From the NCBI RefSeq assembly GCF_016653405.1, contig NZ_NHSN01000016.1, positions 1-64,000 of the forward strand: a DNA stretch of 64,000 nucleotides. Reading direction: 5' to 3'. Within the stretch, counting starts at the first letter, position 1. Each line of letters starts with the position of its first letter. Shown piece after piece: positions 54,173 through 64,000 of the stretch. This stretch comes from Halorhodospira halophila (GTDB lineage Bacteria > Pseudomonadota > Gammaproteobacteria > Nitrococcales > Halorhodospiraceae). The position numbers and the translations under genes are program-made. The notes under the pieces are model-generated. The model was not told where the DNA came from. It saw only the letters and a program-made list of their open reading frames with translations, and did not search any database.

Positions 54173-54634
54173 TCAGTTGATGGCGACGCGTGCCCCGCGG
54201 ATGCGGTACTCGCCGCGGGCCCGGGTCTCTACCGCCTCGGCGTCGATGCGGACGGTGCCGTCGGCACCGAGTTCCAGCTCGGCGCCGGCCACCTCCAGGC
54301 GGATGCCGCCGTGCCCGCCGCGCAGCAGGTAGCTGCCGTCGGGGCGCCGCTCGAGCGCGGCGCGGGGCGGCTCGTCAGCGTCGGCGAGGGCATGGACTAG
54401 GTAGAGTCCCCGATCGGCCGGATCGAGCAGCGCCACCACCCGGTCGCCGGGCTTGAGCGAGGCCAGCTCGCGGGCGTGGCCGGCCACCGGCCATTCGCTG
54501 ATCCCCTCCGGGGTTTCGACGGCCACGCGGGTGGCCCGGCCCTGCGGCGTGGTGGTGAGAACCTCCGCCCAGCAGGCGGCGGTGGCGGCGTACAGCCCCA
54601 CATTGGCGGGGCCAAGGACCGGTTCATCTTCCAT
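54173..54634 (-). CDS. DUF6484/DUF3540-like protein of the T6SS effector module
   Basis: 153 residues, all beta in appearance. The first half (AEVLTTTPQGRATRV, LKPGDRVVALLD, GLYLVHAL) resembles the DUF6484/DUF3540 proteins that accompany DUF2169. The C-terminal half consists of short strands with repeating hydrophobic and Gly-rich pattern (LEVAGAELELGADGTVRIDA), like a spike-type beta helix. It is the first gene of the leftward module. Domain assignment is from pattern only. Confidence 0.62.
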   Translation of the reverse strand: MEDEPVLGPANVGLYAATAACWAEVLTTTPQGRATRVAVETPEGISEWPVAGHARELASLKPGDRVVALLDPADRGLYLVHALADADEPPRAALERRPDGSYLLRGGHGGIRLEVAGAELELGADGTVRIDAEAVETRARGEYRIRGARVAIN

Positions 54635-54812
54635 GACGAACGTTCTCCTGTGCTATCCCATCCCTGGTTGCAAGCTTTACGGAACACCCACCGCCCGTGC
54701 GCCGTCAACAGTGCAAAACGTAAGGATTCTCCCCGGGCGGTAGACCCACCTCCCGACAGGAGGCAGACTCTCGTCCGGCGAGCCGCGACCCACGACTGCC
54801 CGGAGCCCCGCC

Positions 54813-56171
<1,359 letters not shown>

Positions 56172-56219
56172 CCGCCTGCTGCCCGGTCACCGGGCAGCCC
56201 CGAGCACGGAGACCCCGTC

Positions 56220-56942
56220 ATGCCGCGCCTCTACATCGCCCAGCCCTTGGCGGCCGACAGCGTCATCGAGCTGACCGCCGACGCCGCCGCCCACGCCCGG
56301 GCGCTACGCTTGCGCCCTGGCGATACCGTGACCCTGTTCAACGGCAACGGCGGGGAGCACGCGAGCGAGGTGGTGGCCGTGGAGCGCCGGCGGGTGACGG
56401 TGCACGTCGGCGCCCACCAGCCCACCGAACGCGAGCTGCCGGCACCGGTGCAGCTCCTGCAGGCCGTGGGCAAAGGCGAGCGCATGGACACCGCGGTGGA
56501 GAAGGCAACCGAACTGGGCGCGAGCGAGATCGTGCCAGTCATGACCGAGCGCACCGTGGTGCGCCTGAACGATCCGCAGCGGGCGTCCAAGCGCCGGCGG
56601 CACTGGGAGGCGGTGGCCCGCGCGGCCTGCGAGCAGTGCGGCCGCAACACCCCACCGCGGGTGACCGAACCGGTCCCGCTGGGCCGGGCCTGGGCGCAGT
56701 GCGACGGCTATCCGCTGCGCCTGACCCTGGACCCGCTGGCGGAGCCGCGCCTCAGCGAGTTGACCGGGACGGCGGCGACCTCGCTGCTCATCGGCCCCGA
56801 GGGCGGGTTGAGCCCGGCAGAGCTCCAGGCGGCCGAGGCCCACGGGTACCGGCGCGGTCGGGCGGGCCCGCGGGTGCTGCGCACGGAGACCGCTGCGGTG
56901 GTCGCCCTCGCCGCGGTAGGCCTGGCCCTCGGCGAGCTCTAG
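56220..56942 (+). CDS. rsmE: 16S rRNA m3U1498 methyltransferase
   Basis: SPOUT-type methyltransferase of 240 residues. It has QAVGKGERMDTAVEKATELG, the SAM-binding LLIGPEGGLSPAEL and [19 protein letters not shown], diagnostic for RsmE. It follows bioA by 48 bp. Its TAG stop shares the CTAG at 56939-56942 with the convergent ChpA-like gene. Confidence 0.96.
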   Translation: MPRLYIAQPLAADSVIELTADAAAHARALRLRPGDTVTLFNGNGGEHASEVVAVERRRVTVHVGAHQPTERELPAPVQLLQAVGKGERMDTAVEKATELGASEIVPVMTERTVVRLNDPQRASKRRRHWEAVARAACEQCGRNTPPRVTEPVPLGRAWAQCDGYPLRLTLDPLAEPRLSELTGTAATSLLIGPEGGLSPAELQAAEAHGYRRGRAGPRVLRTETAAVVALAAVGLALGEL

Positions 56943-59503
56943 CCGACGCCCGCCGAGGCGGCGCACGCCTGGGCCAGGGCGTCGGCGAGCTGCCCCTCGT
57001 CGTAGGGCTTGAGCAGCACTCGGGCGGCACCCAGCCCTGCGGCAGCGAGCCGCTCCTGATCCACGGCCCGCGTGCTCACGGCCACCAGCGTGCCGGCGTC
57101 AATGCCGGCCTCGGCCACCAGTCGCTGCAGCACGCCGAGGCCTTCCTCGTGCTGGAGCATCTCCATCTCCAGATCGACGAGCAGCGCCCGAGGCGTACCC
57201 GCCGCCACTGCGCGGTGGGCCTCCTCGAGCCCGGCGGCCCCTTCCGGGTCGAAGCCCTGGCGGGCCAGGCGATGCCCGGTGATCCGGCGCATGGTGCGCG
57301 AATCGTCGAGAACCAAGACGCGGGGCCGCGCGGAGGCCTCGCCGGCGGGCTGCTCCGGGGCCGACGCACCGGGCATCGGCAGGCGCAGGGTAAAACGGGT
57401 GCCGGCGCCCGGTGCGCTCTGCATCTCCAGCGTGCCGCCGAGTTCGTGGACCACGCCGGCCACCTCGTCCATGCCCATGCCGGCGCCCGGCTCACCCTCG
57501 GGGTCGAGGGTGGAGACGCCCGGCAGACAGATCAGGCTCAGCGCCTCGTCGTCACTGAGCGCCGCCGTGGGTTCGTTGGGGTCGTAGTCGGAGACCTGGC
57601 GCTGCAGCGCCTCGGTATCCAGGCCGGCGCCGTCGTCGCTGACCACCAGCAGCGCCTCGTCCTGGCCGTGGTGCAGGCTCAGGGCGACCCGGCCGACCTC
57701 GGGCTTGCCGGCGGCGGCGCGTGCCTCGGGGGGCTCGATGCCGTGGCGCACGGCATTGCGCAGCAGGTGCTCCAGTGCCGGTCCGAGGGCCACCAGGTGA
57801 CCCTCGGGCAAAGTGCACGACGCCCCCTCGACCATCAGCTCGACGCGGCGCCCGCACTCGCCGGCAGTGGCGTGCACCAGGCGATCGAAGGCGTCGACAT
57901 GCGGCTCTAGGGTCGCCCTTGCCGGCGCCGGGTCAGGCTCCGGGCTCGAGCCATAGGGCCGGTCGGCGCCCGGGGCCGGATCGTAATCCGGCTGCGGTGC
58001 TTGTGGCGCCGCGGGGTCCAACCCCGGCTCGGCCGCTGCCTCGCCGGCAGGACCGGTGGAGGCGTCACCGCCCGCGTCCTTGGCGGGTTCGGCCAACTCA
58101 GTGGCCAGCGCATCGCCGAGGACCTCCGCGCCGGTACCGCTCTGCAGGCCCCAGGCGTCGGCGGTACTGGCCTGTGCGCCGCCGTCTTCGCCGGCCCAAA
58201 GCTCGCTGTAGTCGTAAGCCTGCGCTCCAGCGCTCGCCTCCGCGCCACCGCCTAGGACCTCGCGGCGCAGCACGCCGACGCTGTCGGCCAGCTGCTCAAG
58301 GCCGTGGCGCAGGCGCTGCCCGGTCTCAGCCGTGGCGCCGTCGGCCAGGGCGGTGGCCACCTCGCCCTCCAGCTCGTGGCAGCGGCTGAAGAACTCGGTG
58401 AGCCCGGCGAAGCGCGCCCCGCCCTTGAGGGTGTGCAGGATGCGCTGGATGGCCAGCCCGGCCTCCGGGTCGCCGGCGCGCCAGCGCTGCAGGGCGGCGC
58501 CGATCTGTGACAGCGCCGGCCCCACCTCGGCGTAAAACAGCGCCTGCAGATCGACGTCGCTGCGCACCAGTGCCCGCGCGGCCGACCCCGCCTCGTCCTC
58601 GACGGGCGCCGGCATGGCCAGGGTGGCCCCGGGCAGACGCCGGGCGGCGGCCTGGACCTGCGCGACCCGGCCGCTGCCCGGAGCCTCGGTCAGCGGCTGA
58701 AGCAACGCCTCGGCCATGCTCGGCTCTGGCAGCCCACCATCGGCGCCCTGCTCGACCAAACGACGCAGCTCGCGGTCGTAAGCGGCGATAGCCCGCTTCT
58801 GCACCGGGTCCAGGGTGTCGCCCTGGTCGAGCAGATCGAGCACGGCCAGCGCGCTCCAGCAGACACTGCCGGCGGCGCTGTCGCCCAGGGTGGCCTCCAG
58901 CGGCTCAAGGACACCACGCAGCTGCCCCAGCGCCTGGCGCTCATCACCGCGGATCAGCTCCAGGAGCCCGCGCTGGTAGGCCAGGCGACTGGTGCGGGCG
59001 GCCTCCCCGCCGGCCCCGCCCGAGGCCTCGGGTGCGCCCGGATCGAGGCACTGGCGCAACAGCGCCAGGCTGTCGTAGCGCGGCCCGCCGCGGGCGCGGC
59101 GCAGGCCGTCGATGAGGCTGGCCAGTTCCGCAACCGGATCTTCGGCGCGGACGGCGATGCGTTCGATGGCCCGCGGCAGCCGCAGGACGGCGTCCATCAG
59201 CGCGGCGCGCAGCGGTTGGGCCTCCACCGCGGCCGTCTCCGGCGCCTGGTAGGCCCGCTCAAGATCGCCGGCGGCGGCACGCAGCTCGGCGCTGAGGTGT
59301 TCAAGCTCGCGCACGCCGACGAACAAAAATCCGCCATGCAGGCGCTGGAGCTCACCGTGGAGCGCGGTCAGCGCGCCGGGCTCGTCGCCGACTTCCTGCA
59401 GACGCACGGCCGCGGCGCTGACGCTGTCGCGCAGCTCGGGCAGCAGCCGGGTCAGCTCGCGCCGGGGGTCGACGCCGAGGGCCTTGGTTCGTCGCTCATC
59501 CAT
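56939..59503 (-). CDS. ChpA/CheA-like hybrid histidine kinase with Hpt, ATPase and receiver domains
   Basis: 854 residues. An N-terminal helical region includes a decayed Hpt-like segment without a clear His (LQRLHGGFLFVG). A good Hpt follows, with the phosphohistidine in ILHTLKGGARFAGL (about residue 415). Then come an acidic Ala/Pro/Glu linker (about 480-580), a CheA-type ATPase (HLLRNAVRHGIEPPEAR, VSDDGAGLD, GAGMGMDEVAGVVHELGG) and a C-terminal receiver domain (VLVLDDSRTMRR, LLVDLEME). There is no CheW-like domain. In pseudomonads this place beside gshB holds the pilG-chpA twitching cluster, so this may be a reduced relic or an orphan regulator. ATG 59503. Confidence 0.82.
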   Translation of the reverse strand: MDERRTKALGVDPRRELTRLLPELRDSVSAAAVRLQEVGDEPGALTALHGELQRLHGGFLFVGVRELEHLSAELRAAAGDLERAYQAPETAAVEAQPLRAALMDAVLRLPRAIERIAVRAEDPVAELASLIDGLRRARGGPRYDSLALLRQCLDPGAPEASGGAGGEAARTSRLAYQRGLLELIRGDERQALGQLRGVLEPLEATLGDSAAGSVCWSALAVLDLLDQGDTLDPVQKRAIAAYDRELRRLVEQGADGGLPEPSMAEALLQPLTEAPGSGRVAQVQAAARRLPGATLAMPAPVEDEAGSAARALVRSDVDLQALFYAEVGPALSQIGAALQRWRAGDPEAGLAIQRILHTLKGGARFAGLTEFFSRCHELEGEVATALADGATAETGQRLRHGLEQLADSVGVLRREVLGGGAEASAGAQAYDYSELWAGEDGGAQASTADAWGLQSGTGAEVLGDALATELAEPAKDAGGDASTGPAGEAAAEPGLDPAAPQAPQPDYDPAPGADRPYGSSPEPDPAPARATLEPHVDAFDRLVHATAGECGRRVELMVEGASCTLPEGHLVALGPALEHLLRNAVRHGIEPPEARAAAGKPEVGRVALSLHHGQDEALLVVSDDGAGLDTEALQRQVSDYDPNEPTAALSDDEALSLICLPGVSTLDPEGEPGAGMGMDEVAGVVHELGGTLEMQSAPGAGTRFTLRLPMPGASAPEQPAGEASARPRVLVLDDSRTMRRITGHRLARQGFDPEGAAGLEEAHRAVAAGTPRALLVDLEMEMLQHEEGLGVLQRLVAEAGIDAGTLVAVSTRAVDQERLAAAGLGAARVLLKPYDEGQLADALAQACAASAGVG

Positions 59504-59550
59504 GGGTTGGTTACAATGCCACAAACCACTCAGCTGCCGTGAATCTGCCC

Positions 59551-60495
59551 ATGAGCGCTCGACTCGGCGTCGTGATGGACCCCATCGCCGCCATCCACCC
59601 CCGCAAGGACTCCACCCTCGCCCTGATGCTCGAGGCCCAGCGCCGCGGCTACGAGCTCTGGTACTTCCTGGCCACGGACCTCTACGCCGACGGCGGAGCC
59701 GCCTGCGGGCGCGGCCGGCCGGCAAAGGTCCGCGACGACGAGCGGGACTGGTACACGCTGGGCGAACCGCGGCCGATGCCCCTGGCCGAACTCGACACCA
59801 TCCTCATGCGCGAGGATCCGCCGGTGGATGCCGGCTATATCAGCGCCACGCAGCTGCTGTCACTGGCCGAGGCGCAGGGGGTGCGGGTGGTGAATCGACC
59901 GGCGGCGCTGCGCGATGCCAACGAGAAGCTCTTCGCCCTGCACTGGCCCCACCTGTGCCCGGCCACCCGTGTGGCCGCCGACCCGACGCAGCTGCGTGCG
60001 TTCATCGCCGAGCAGGGCAAAGCGGTGCTCAAACCGCTGGATGCCATGGGGGGGGCCTCGATCTTCGTCCTCGAGGCGGGCGATCCGAACACCAGCGTGG
60101 TCCTGGAGACCCTCACCGACGGCGGCCGGCGCTACGCCCTGGCCCAGGAGTACCTGCCCCGCATCGAGGAGGGCGATAAACGGGTACTGGTCTTTGGCGG
60201 CGAGCCCTTCCCCCATGCCCTGGCGCGGATCCCGGCGCGGGGCGAGACGCGGGGCAACCTGGCCGCCGGCGGCCGCGGCGAGGCAGCACCGGTCACCGAG
60301 CGCGAGCGCGCCGTCTGCGCCGAGCTGGCCCCCACCCTGCGCGAACGCGGCCTGGAACTGGTGGGGCTGGACTTCATCGGCGAGCGGCTGACCGAGATCA
60401 ACGTCACCAGCCCCACCTGCTTTCGCGAGATCGACGCCCTGTGCGGCGTCAACACCGCCGGCGCCTTCTTCGATCACCTGGAGGGCTCGGCATGA
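59551..60495 (+). CDS. gshB: Glutathione synthetase
   Basis: Joins gamma-glutamylcysteine with glycine using ATP. The 314-residue ATP-grasp protein begins MSARLGVVMDPIAAIHPRKDST and has LMREDPPVDAGYI, NRPAALRDANEKLFAL, LKPLDAMGGASIF and INVTSPTCFREID. The ATG at 59551 gives the normal family N-terminus; GTG 59539 would add four residues. It is divergent from the ChpA-like gene, with a TACAAT -10-like hexamer at 59512. Confidence 0.96.
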   Translation: MSARLGVVMDPIAAIHPRKDSTLALMLEAQRRGYELWYFLATDLYADGGAACGRGRPAKVRDDERDWYTLGEPRPMPLAELDTILMREDPPVDAGYISATQLLSLAEAQGVRVVNRPAALRDANEKLFALHWPHLCPATRVAADPTQLRAFIAEQGKAVLKPLDAMGGASIFVLEAGDPNTSVVLETLTDGGRRYALAQEYLPRIEEGDKRVLVFGGEPFPHALARIPARGETRGNLAAGGRGEAAPVTERERAVCAELAPTLRERGLELVGLDFIGERLTEINVTSPTCFREIDALCGVNTAGAFFDHLEGSA

Positions 60496-61541
60496 CACGC
60501 CTGGTTTCCGCGGGCCGCGCCCTGGCGCTGGCGGCCCTGGCCGCCGCCATGGGGCTGGCCGGCTGCGCCGATGAGCCGGATTCGACCCGACTGCAGTTCA
60601 TCTCCCTGGGCACGGAGGTGGAGATCCATATCCTCGATGCCGGCGACAGCGACGCCGAGGCGGCCGCCAAGGCGGCCCGGGCGGAGATCGACGCCATCAG
60701 CGAGGCCTGGGAACCGACTCGCGGCTCGGAGCTCGGGCCGCTCAACGAGCGGCTCGCTGCCGGCGAGGGCATGACCGTCAGCAAGGAGCTGATCGCCATC
60801 CTCGAGCGCGCCCGCGAGATGGAGGAGCGCACCGGCGGGCGCTTCAGCCCGGCCATCGGCGGACTCACCGAGCTGTGGGGCTTTTCCGCCCAGGACGGCC
60901 CGCTGGCCGAGCCGCCACCGGCCGAGGAGATCGAGGCCTGGGTGGAGCAGGCGCCGCGCATCGCCGACCTGAGCTGGGATGCCGATCGCTACGTGACCAG
61001 CAGCAACGACGCGGTGCGCATCGACCTCGGCGGTATCGGTAAGGGGTTTGCCGGCGAGCGCGCCATGGCCGCCCTGCGCGAGCAAGGGGTGCGCACGGCG
61101 CTGATCAGCCTCGGCGGCGATCTGATCGCCCTGGGGGCGCCGGCGGATCGGCCTTGGCGGATGGGCGTCCGCGACCCCCGGGCCGGCACGGTGCTCGCCG
61201 CCGTCGAGGCGCACGCCGATGAGAGCGTGTTCACCTCCGGCGACTACGAGCGCACCTTCACCCACGAGGACCGCCGCTACCACCATATCCTCGACCCGAC
61301 CACCGGTTACCCGGCCATGGGCAGCCGCTCGATGACGGTGATCCACGAAGACCCGGTCCACGCCGACGCCGCGGCCACGGCGCTGTTCATCGCCGGCCCC
61401 GAGGACTGGCGGGCCCTGGCCGAGGCGCTGGAGATCCGCTATGCGCTGCTCATCGACCGCGAGGGCGTGGTCCGGATGAGCGAGGCCATGGCCGAGCGGG
61501 TTGAGTTGCGGGGCGAACCGGAGACGGTCCACGTCGAGTGA
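60492..61541 (+). CDS. apbE: FAD:protein FMN transferase, lipoprotein (ApbE)
   Basis: Attaches FMN covalently to threonines of target proteins such as RNF and NQR subunits, in the periplasm. The 349-residue protein has a lipoprotein signal (about 1-24, lipobox LAGC). Conserved segments are GTEVEIHI, RFSPAIGGLTELWGF, IDLGGIGKGFAGERA, SLGGDLIALG and HILDPTTGYPA. The ATG overlaps the gshB stop (ATGA). It is an addition to the gshB-tonB order of pseudomonads. Confidence 0.94.
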   Translation: MTRLVSAGRALALAALAAAMGLAGCADEPDSTRLQFISLGTEVEIHILDAGDSDAEAAAKAARAEIDAISEAWEPTRGSELGPLNERLAAGEGMTVSKELIAILERAREMEERTGGRFSPAIGGLTELWGFSAQDGPLAEPPPAEEIEAWVEQAPRIADLSWDADRYVTSSNDAVRIDLGGIGKGFAGERAMAALREQGVRTALISLGGDLIALGAPADRPWRMGVRDPRAGTVLAAVEAHADESVFTSGDYERTFTHEDRRYHHILDPTTGYPAMGSRSMTVIHEDPVHADAAATALFIAGPEDWRALAEALEIRYALLIDREGVVRMSEAMAERVELRGEPETVHVE

Positions 61542-62404
61542 GCGAGGCACCAGCCGTGAACGACCCCGCGGTGCAACCGGATGACCGTCTGGGCATGGCG
61601 CTGTTCCTCGCCGTGGTGGCCCACGCCCTGGTGATCCTGGGCGTGGGGCTGACCTGGGAGGGCGACGAGCGCCCCCAGGATGCCTCGATGATGGAGGTCA
61701 CACTGGCCTACGACGAGGCCGAGACCCCCCCGGAGGACGCCGACTACCTGGCCGATCTGGACCAGGACGGCGGGGGCGTGGCTGAGCAGGCGCAGATCCC
61801 CTCACCGGTGGCCGGCGAACCGATCCCCGCCGTGGAAGCCCCCGAGCCGGGCGAACCGGCGGCCGCCCCTGAGGCGCGGGCCGAGTCCCTGATCGACAGC
61901 GAGCAGGCCGAGACGCCAACACCGCCCGCCGATGAGCAACCCCGGGCCGAGGAGCGGCCTTCGCTCCAGGATCTGCTCGACAGCCGGCGCCAGGCGGCCG
62001 CCGCCGAGGCGGCGGCGCTGCAGCAGCGGCTGAGCCAGCCCCGGGAGCCGACCAAGCGCTTTCTCAACGCCCGCACGCGCTCCCACGAGGCCGCCGCCTA
62101 CATGGAGGCTTGGACGCGCAAGGTGGAGGCCGTGGGTAATCTCAACTACCCGAGCGAAGCCCGCGAGCGGGGGCTATCCGGGCAACTGATCCTCGAGGTA
62201 ACGCTGATGCCGGACGGGTCGCTAGAGGACGTGCGCATCATCCAGCCGTCGCGCCACCGGCTGCTCGACGAGGCGGCGGTGCGCATCGTCCGGCTCGGTG
62301 CCCCGTACCCGGATGTACCCGAGGAGGTCCTCGAGGGGCAGGACCGCCTGGTGATCACCCGGACCTGGGCATTCATCGAGGGCCGGCGCGTGCGCGCTCA
62401 ATAA
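61538..62404 (+). CDS. tonB: TonB-type energy transducer
   Basis: Links inner-membrane energy to outer-membrane receptors or related transport. The 288-residue protein has one N-terminal membrane anchor (about 20-40, LFLAVVAHALVILGVGL, with the family His) and a long acidic Pro/Ala/Glu linker. The C-terminal TonB domain (about 200-288) contains NLNYPSEARERGLSGQLILE. GTG start overlapping the apbE stop. No ExbB/ExbD are in the window. Confidence 0.9.
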   Translation: MSEAPAVNDPAVQPDDRLGMALFLAVVAHALVILGVGLTWEGDERPQDASMMEVTLAYDEAETPPEDADYLADLDQDGGGVAEQAQIPSPVAGEPIPAVEAPEPGEPAAAPEARAESLIDSEQAETPTPPADEQPRAEERPSLQDLLDSRRQAAAAEAAALQQRLSQPREPTKRFLNARTRSHEAAAYMEAWTRKVEAVGNLNYPSEARERGLSGQLILEVTLMPDGSLEDVRIIQPSRHRLLDEAAVRIVRLGAPYPDVPEEVLEGQDRLVITRTWAFIEGRRVRAQ

Positions 62405-62455
62405 CTGCCTTGCCACCCTTGTCCCGGCTGCGCGCGGTGGCCGATACTGGAGCGC

Positions 62456-63034
62456 ATGAGCGAGCAAACCGGACAAGGCGGGGACCAGCTGGGCAGTCAG
62501 TTCCTGATCGCTATGCCGGCCCTGGACGACCCGAACTTCGCACAGACCGTGACGCTGCTCTGCGAGCACAGCGAGGACGGGGCGATGGGCATCGTGGTGA
62601 ACCGACCCACCGAAGTCACCCTCGGCGATCTGTTCCGCCACCTGGAGCTGGAGATCAGCGACGGCTGCCCGCAGGATCAGGTCGTCTACGCCGGTGGACC
62701 CGTGCAGCGCGAGCGCGGCTTCGTGCTCCACCCGGCCGGACAGGAGTGGAACGCCACCGCGCCGGTCTGCGAGGGCGTGGCCCTGACCACGTCGCGGGAC
62801 ATCCTCGCCGCCCTGGCGCGGGGCGAGGGCCCGGAGCGCTTCCTGGTGGCGCTGGGTTACGCCGGCTGGGGCGCCGGCCAACTGGAGGAGGAGCTGGCCC
62901 AGAACGCCTGGCTCTCCGGCCCCGCCGATGCCCGGGTCATCTTCGACACCGATACCAGCCAGCGCTGGCGCGCCGCGGCCGCGCACCTGGGTGTGGACAT
63001 CGCCCTGCTCTCCTCGGAAAGCGGGCATGCCTGA
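62456..63034 (+). CDS. YqgE/AlgH family protein
   Basis: 192 residues of a conserved UPF0301-type family of unknown biochemical role. SQFLIAMPALDDPNFAQTV, GIVVNRPTEVTLGDLF, YAGGPVQRERGFVLH and GYAGWGAGQLEEEL are diagnostic. The pairing with ruvX (8-nt overlap) is conserved across gammaproteobacteria. ATG 62456. Confidence 0.95.
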   Translation: MSEQTGQGGDQLGSQFLIAMPALDDPNFAQTVTLLCEHSEDGAMGIVVNRPTEVTLGDLFRHLELEISDGCPQDQVVYAGGPVQRERGFVLHPAGQEWNATAPVCEGVALTTSRDILAALARGEGPERFLVALGYAGWGAGQLEEELAQNAWLSGPADARVIFDTDTSQRWRAAAAHLGVDIALLSSESGHA

Positions 63035-63455
63035 GCCGCCCGGCGGCATGCTGATGGGCTTCGACCCCGGTGAGCGGCACATCGGCGTGGCCGTCGGCGA
63101 GGCCCTGTTGGGCACCGCCCGCGGCGTGACCACCCTCAGCGCACGCCACGGACAGCCGGACTGGGCGGCAGTCGCCGGGCTGCTTGAGCACTGGGCGCCG
63201 GCGGCGCTGGTGGTGGGGCTGCCCAGCCACGCCGACGGCAGCGATGCCGACAGCACCGCCCTGGCCCGGCGCCTGGCCGGCCGCCTGCACGGGCGCTTCG
63301 GGCTACCGGTGCACACCATCGACGAGCGCCTCTCCTCGCGTGCCGCGGAGGAGCGGCTCGACCCGCGGCAGCGCCAGCGCGACCCGCAGGCCGTGCACGC
63401 CGAGGCTGCCGCGGTCATCCTCGAGACCTTCTTTGCCCAGCAAGGGGTGGCATGA
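63027..63455 (+). CDS. ruvX: Holliday junction resolvase-like / pre-16S rRNA nuclease YqgF
   Basis: 142-residue RNase H-fold nuclease implicated in 16S rRNA 5' maturation. LMGFDPGERHIGVAVGE (catalytic Asp), LVVGLPSHADGSD and TIDERLSSRAAEERL are conserved. ATG 63027 lies inside the end of yqgE. It overlaps pyrR by four nt (ATGA). Confidence 0.94.
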   Translation: MPEPPGGMLMGFDPGERHIGVAVGEALLGTARGVTTLSARHGQPDWAAVAGLLEHWAPAALVVGLPSHADGSDADSTALARRLAGRLHGRFGLPVHTIDERLSSRAAEERLDPRQRQRDPQAVHAEAAAVILETFFAQQGVA

Positions 63456-63964
63456 CTGACGCCGAGATCGACGTCCCGCAGTTGCTCGACACCGTCGCCG
63501 CGGAGATCAACACCGAGCTGGAGCGCCGCGGCATCCGCTCGCCGATCCTGGTGGGCATCCACACCGGCGGCGTGTGGGTGGCCCGCGGGCTGCACGACCG
63601 GCTCCTCGCCCGCCCGCCAGTGGGCACCCTGGAGGTCGCCTTCCACCGCGACGACTACGCGACCTCCGGGCTCAAGGCGGCGGTGCAGACCTCCGAGGTT
63701 CCAGTGACCCTGGACGGACGTGCTGTGCTGCTGGTCGATGACGTGATCCACACCGGCCGCACCACGCGGGCGGCGCTCAACGCCCTGTTCGACTACGGCC
63801 GCCCACAGCAGGTGCTCCTGGCCGTGCTGGTCGACCGCGGTGGACGGGAGCTGCCGGTCCAGCCGGATGTCACCGGGACCCGGCTCGAACTCCCCGGTGG
63901 GCAGCGGCTCAAGCTGCGCGGCCCCGAGCCGCTGCGCTTCATGCTGGAAGGAGAGACGCCGTGA
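63452..63964 (+). CDS. pyrR: PyrR bifunctional pyrimidine regulator/uracil phosphoribosyltransferase
   Basis: 170 residues; type I phosphoribosyltransferase fold with the PRPP motif VLLVDDVIHTGRTTRAAL and GIHTGGVWVARGLHDRL. In this position upstream of pyrB it is the standard proteobacterial PyrR; an RNA-binding attenuation role is proven only in Gram-positives. The stop overlaps the pyrB start (GTGA). Confidence 0.94.
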   Translation: MTDAEIDVPQLLDTVAAEINTELERRGIRSPILVGIHTGGVWVARGLHDRLLARPPVGTLEVAFHRDDYATSGLKAAVQTSEVPVTLDGRAVLLVDDVIHTGRTTRAALNALFDYGRPQQVLLAVLVDRGGRELPVQPDVTGTRLELPGGQRLKLRGPEPLRFMLEGETP

Positions 63965-64000
63965 GCGTGCAACTCGACCCGCAGGGGCAGCTGCGCCACT
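63961..64000 (+). CDS. pyrB: Aspartate carbamoyltransferase, N-terminal fragment (cut by window end)
   Basis: Only the first 13 codons are visible, from GTG 63961: VQLDPQGQLRH follows the start, which matches the N-terminus of pseudomonad-type PyrB (QLNDQGQLRH pattern). The order pyrR-pyrB with overlapping stop and start supports it. The rest lies outside the window. Confidence 0.75.
   Translation, partial: MSVQLDPQGQLRH

Overview
The window is about 64 kb of very GC-rich, gene-dense proteobacterial chromosome. Several gene orders are typical of Gammaproteobacteria: miaB-phoH-ybeY-corC-lnt; nrdR-ribD-ribE-ribB-ribH-nusB-thiL-pgpA; and gshB-tonB-yqgE-ruvX-pyrR-pyrB. Many proteins are acidic or carry acidic tails or insertions (Bfr ends in an EG repeat, PhoH has an acidic linker), which fits a halophile. 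Taken together this suggests an Ectothiorhodospiraceae-like, possibly Halorhodospira-type, bacterium. That identification is an inference from gene content and composition, not a database match. I see no rRNA, tRNA, CRISPR array or transposase gene.

Layout. Positions 124-6174 hold tyrS, an M23 peptidase, anmK, erpA, argC and hemJ. Positions 6251-9967 are an iron-storage pair (bfr, bfd) followed by ptsP and rppH. Positions 10100-11863 hold a HAD phosphatase and an LrgA/LrgB pair. Positions 11849-17212 are the lnt-corC-ybeY-phoH-miaB block, read leftwards. Positions 17253-24397 are a long leftward riboflavin/nusB/thiL/nrdR/glyA block. Positions 24944-30294 hold membrane proteins, gloA, a peptidase, a macrodomain protein and djlA. 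Positions 30441-36085 are a tightly coupled five-gene unit: COG2907 oxidase, DUF1365, Cfa-like methyltransferase, LitR/CarH-like MerR regulator and DNA photolyase. It resembles known light-inducible lipid-modification and photorepair gene sets. Positions 36096-47590 are housekeeping genes: purC, an FNR-like regulator, gap, metK, two sugar kinases, a DEAD-box helicase and an M42 peptidase. Positions 47587-54634 form a leftward type VI secretion effector module: DUF6484/DUF3540-like protein, DUF2169 adaptor, thiolase-like protein, a 1228-residue DUF4150/PAAR-like effector and a two-TM candidate immunity protein. No vgrG or structural T6SS gene is present. Positions 54813-64000 hold bioA, rsmE, an orphan ChpA-like hybrid kinase, then gshB, apbE, tonB, yqgE, ruvX, pyrR and the start of pyrB.

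The most unusual signal is an interspersed structured repeat present twice, at 24577-24826 and 41131-41354. Both copies share a conserved, multi-hairpin core of about 165-175 nt. Each copy is enclosed by long inverted-repeat arms (37 nt with one bulge; 30 nt perfect) whose sequence is completely different between the copies. One internal hairpin also differs in sequence yet still pairs in both. I do not recognise this element. Other points of interest are a riboflavin enzyme with a degenerate GTP cyclohydrolase II half (ribBX type), an FNR-like regulator that keeps only three of the four cluster cysteines, and the light-type MerR cluster whose regulator seems to lack its cobalamin ligand.
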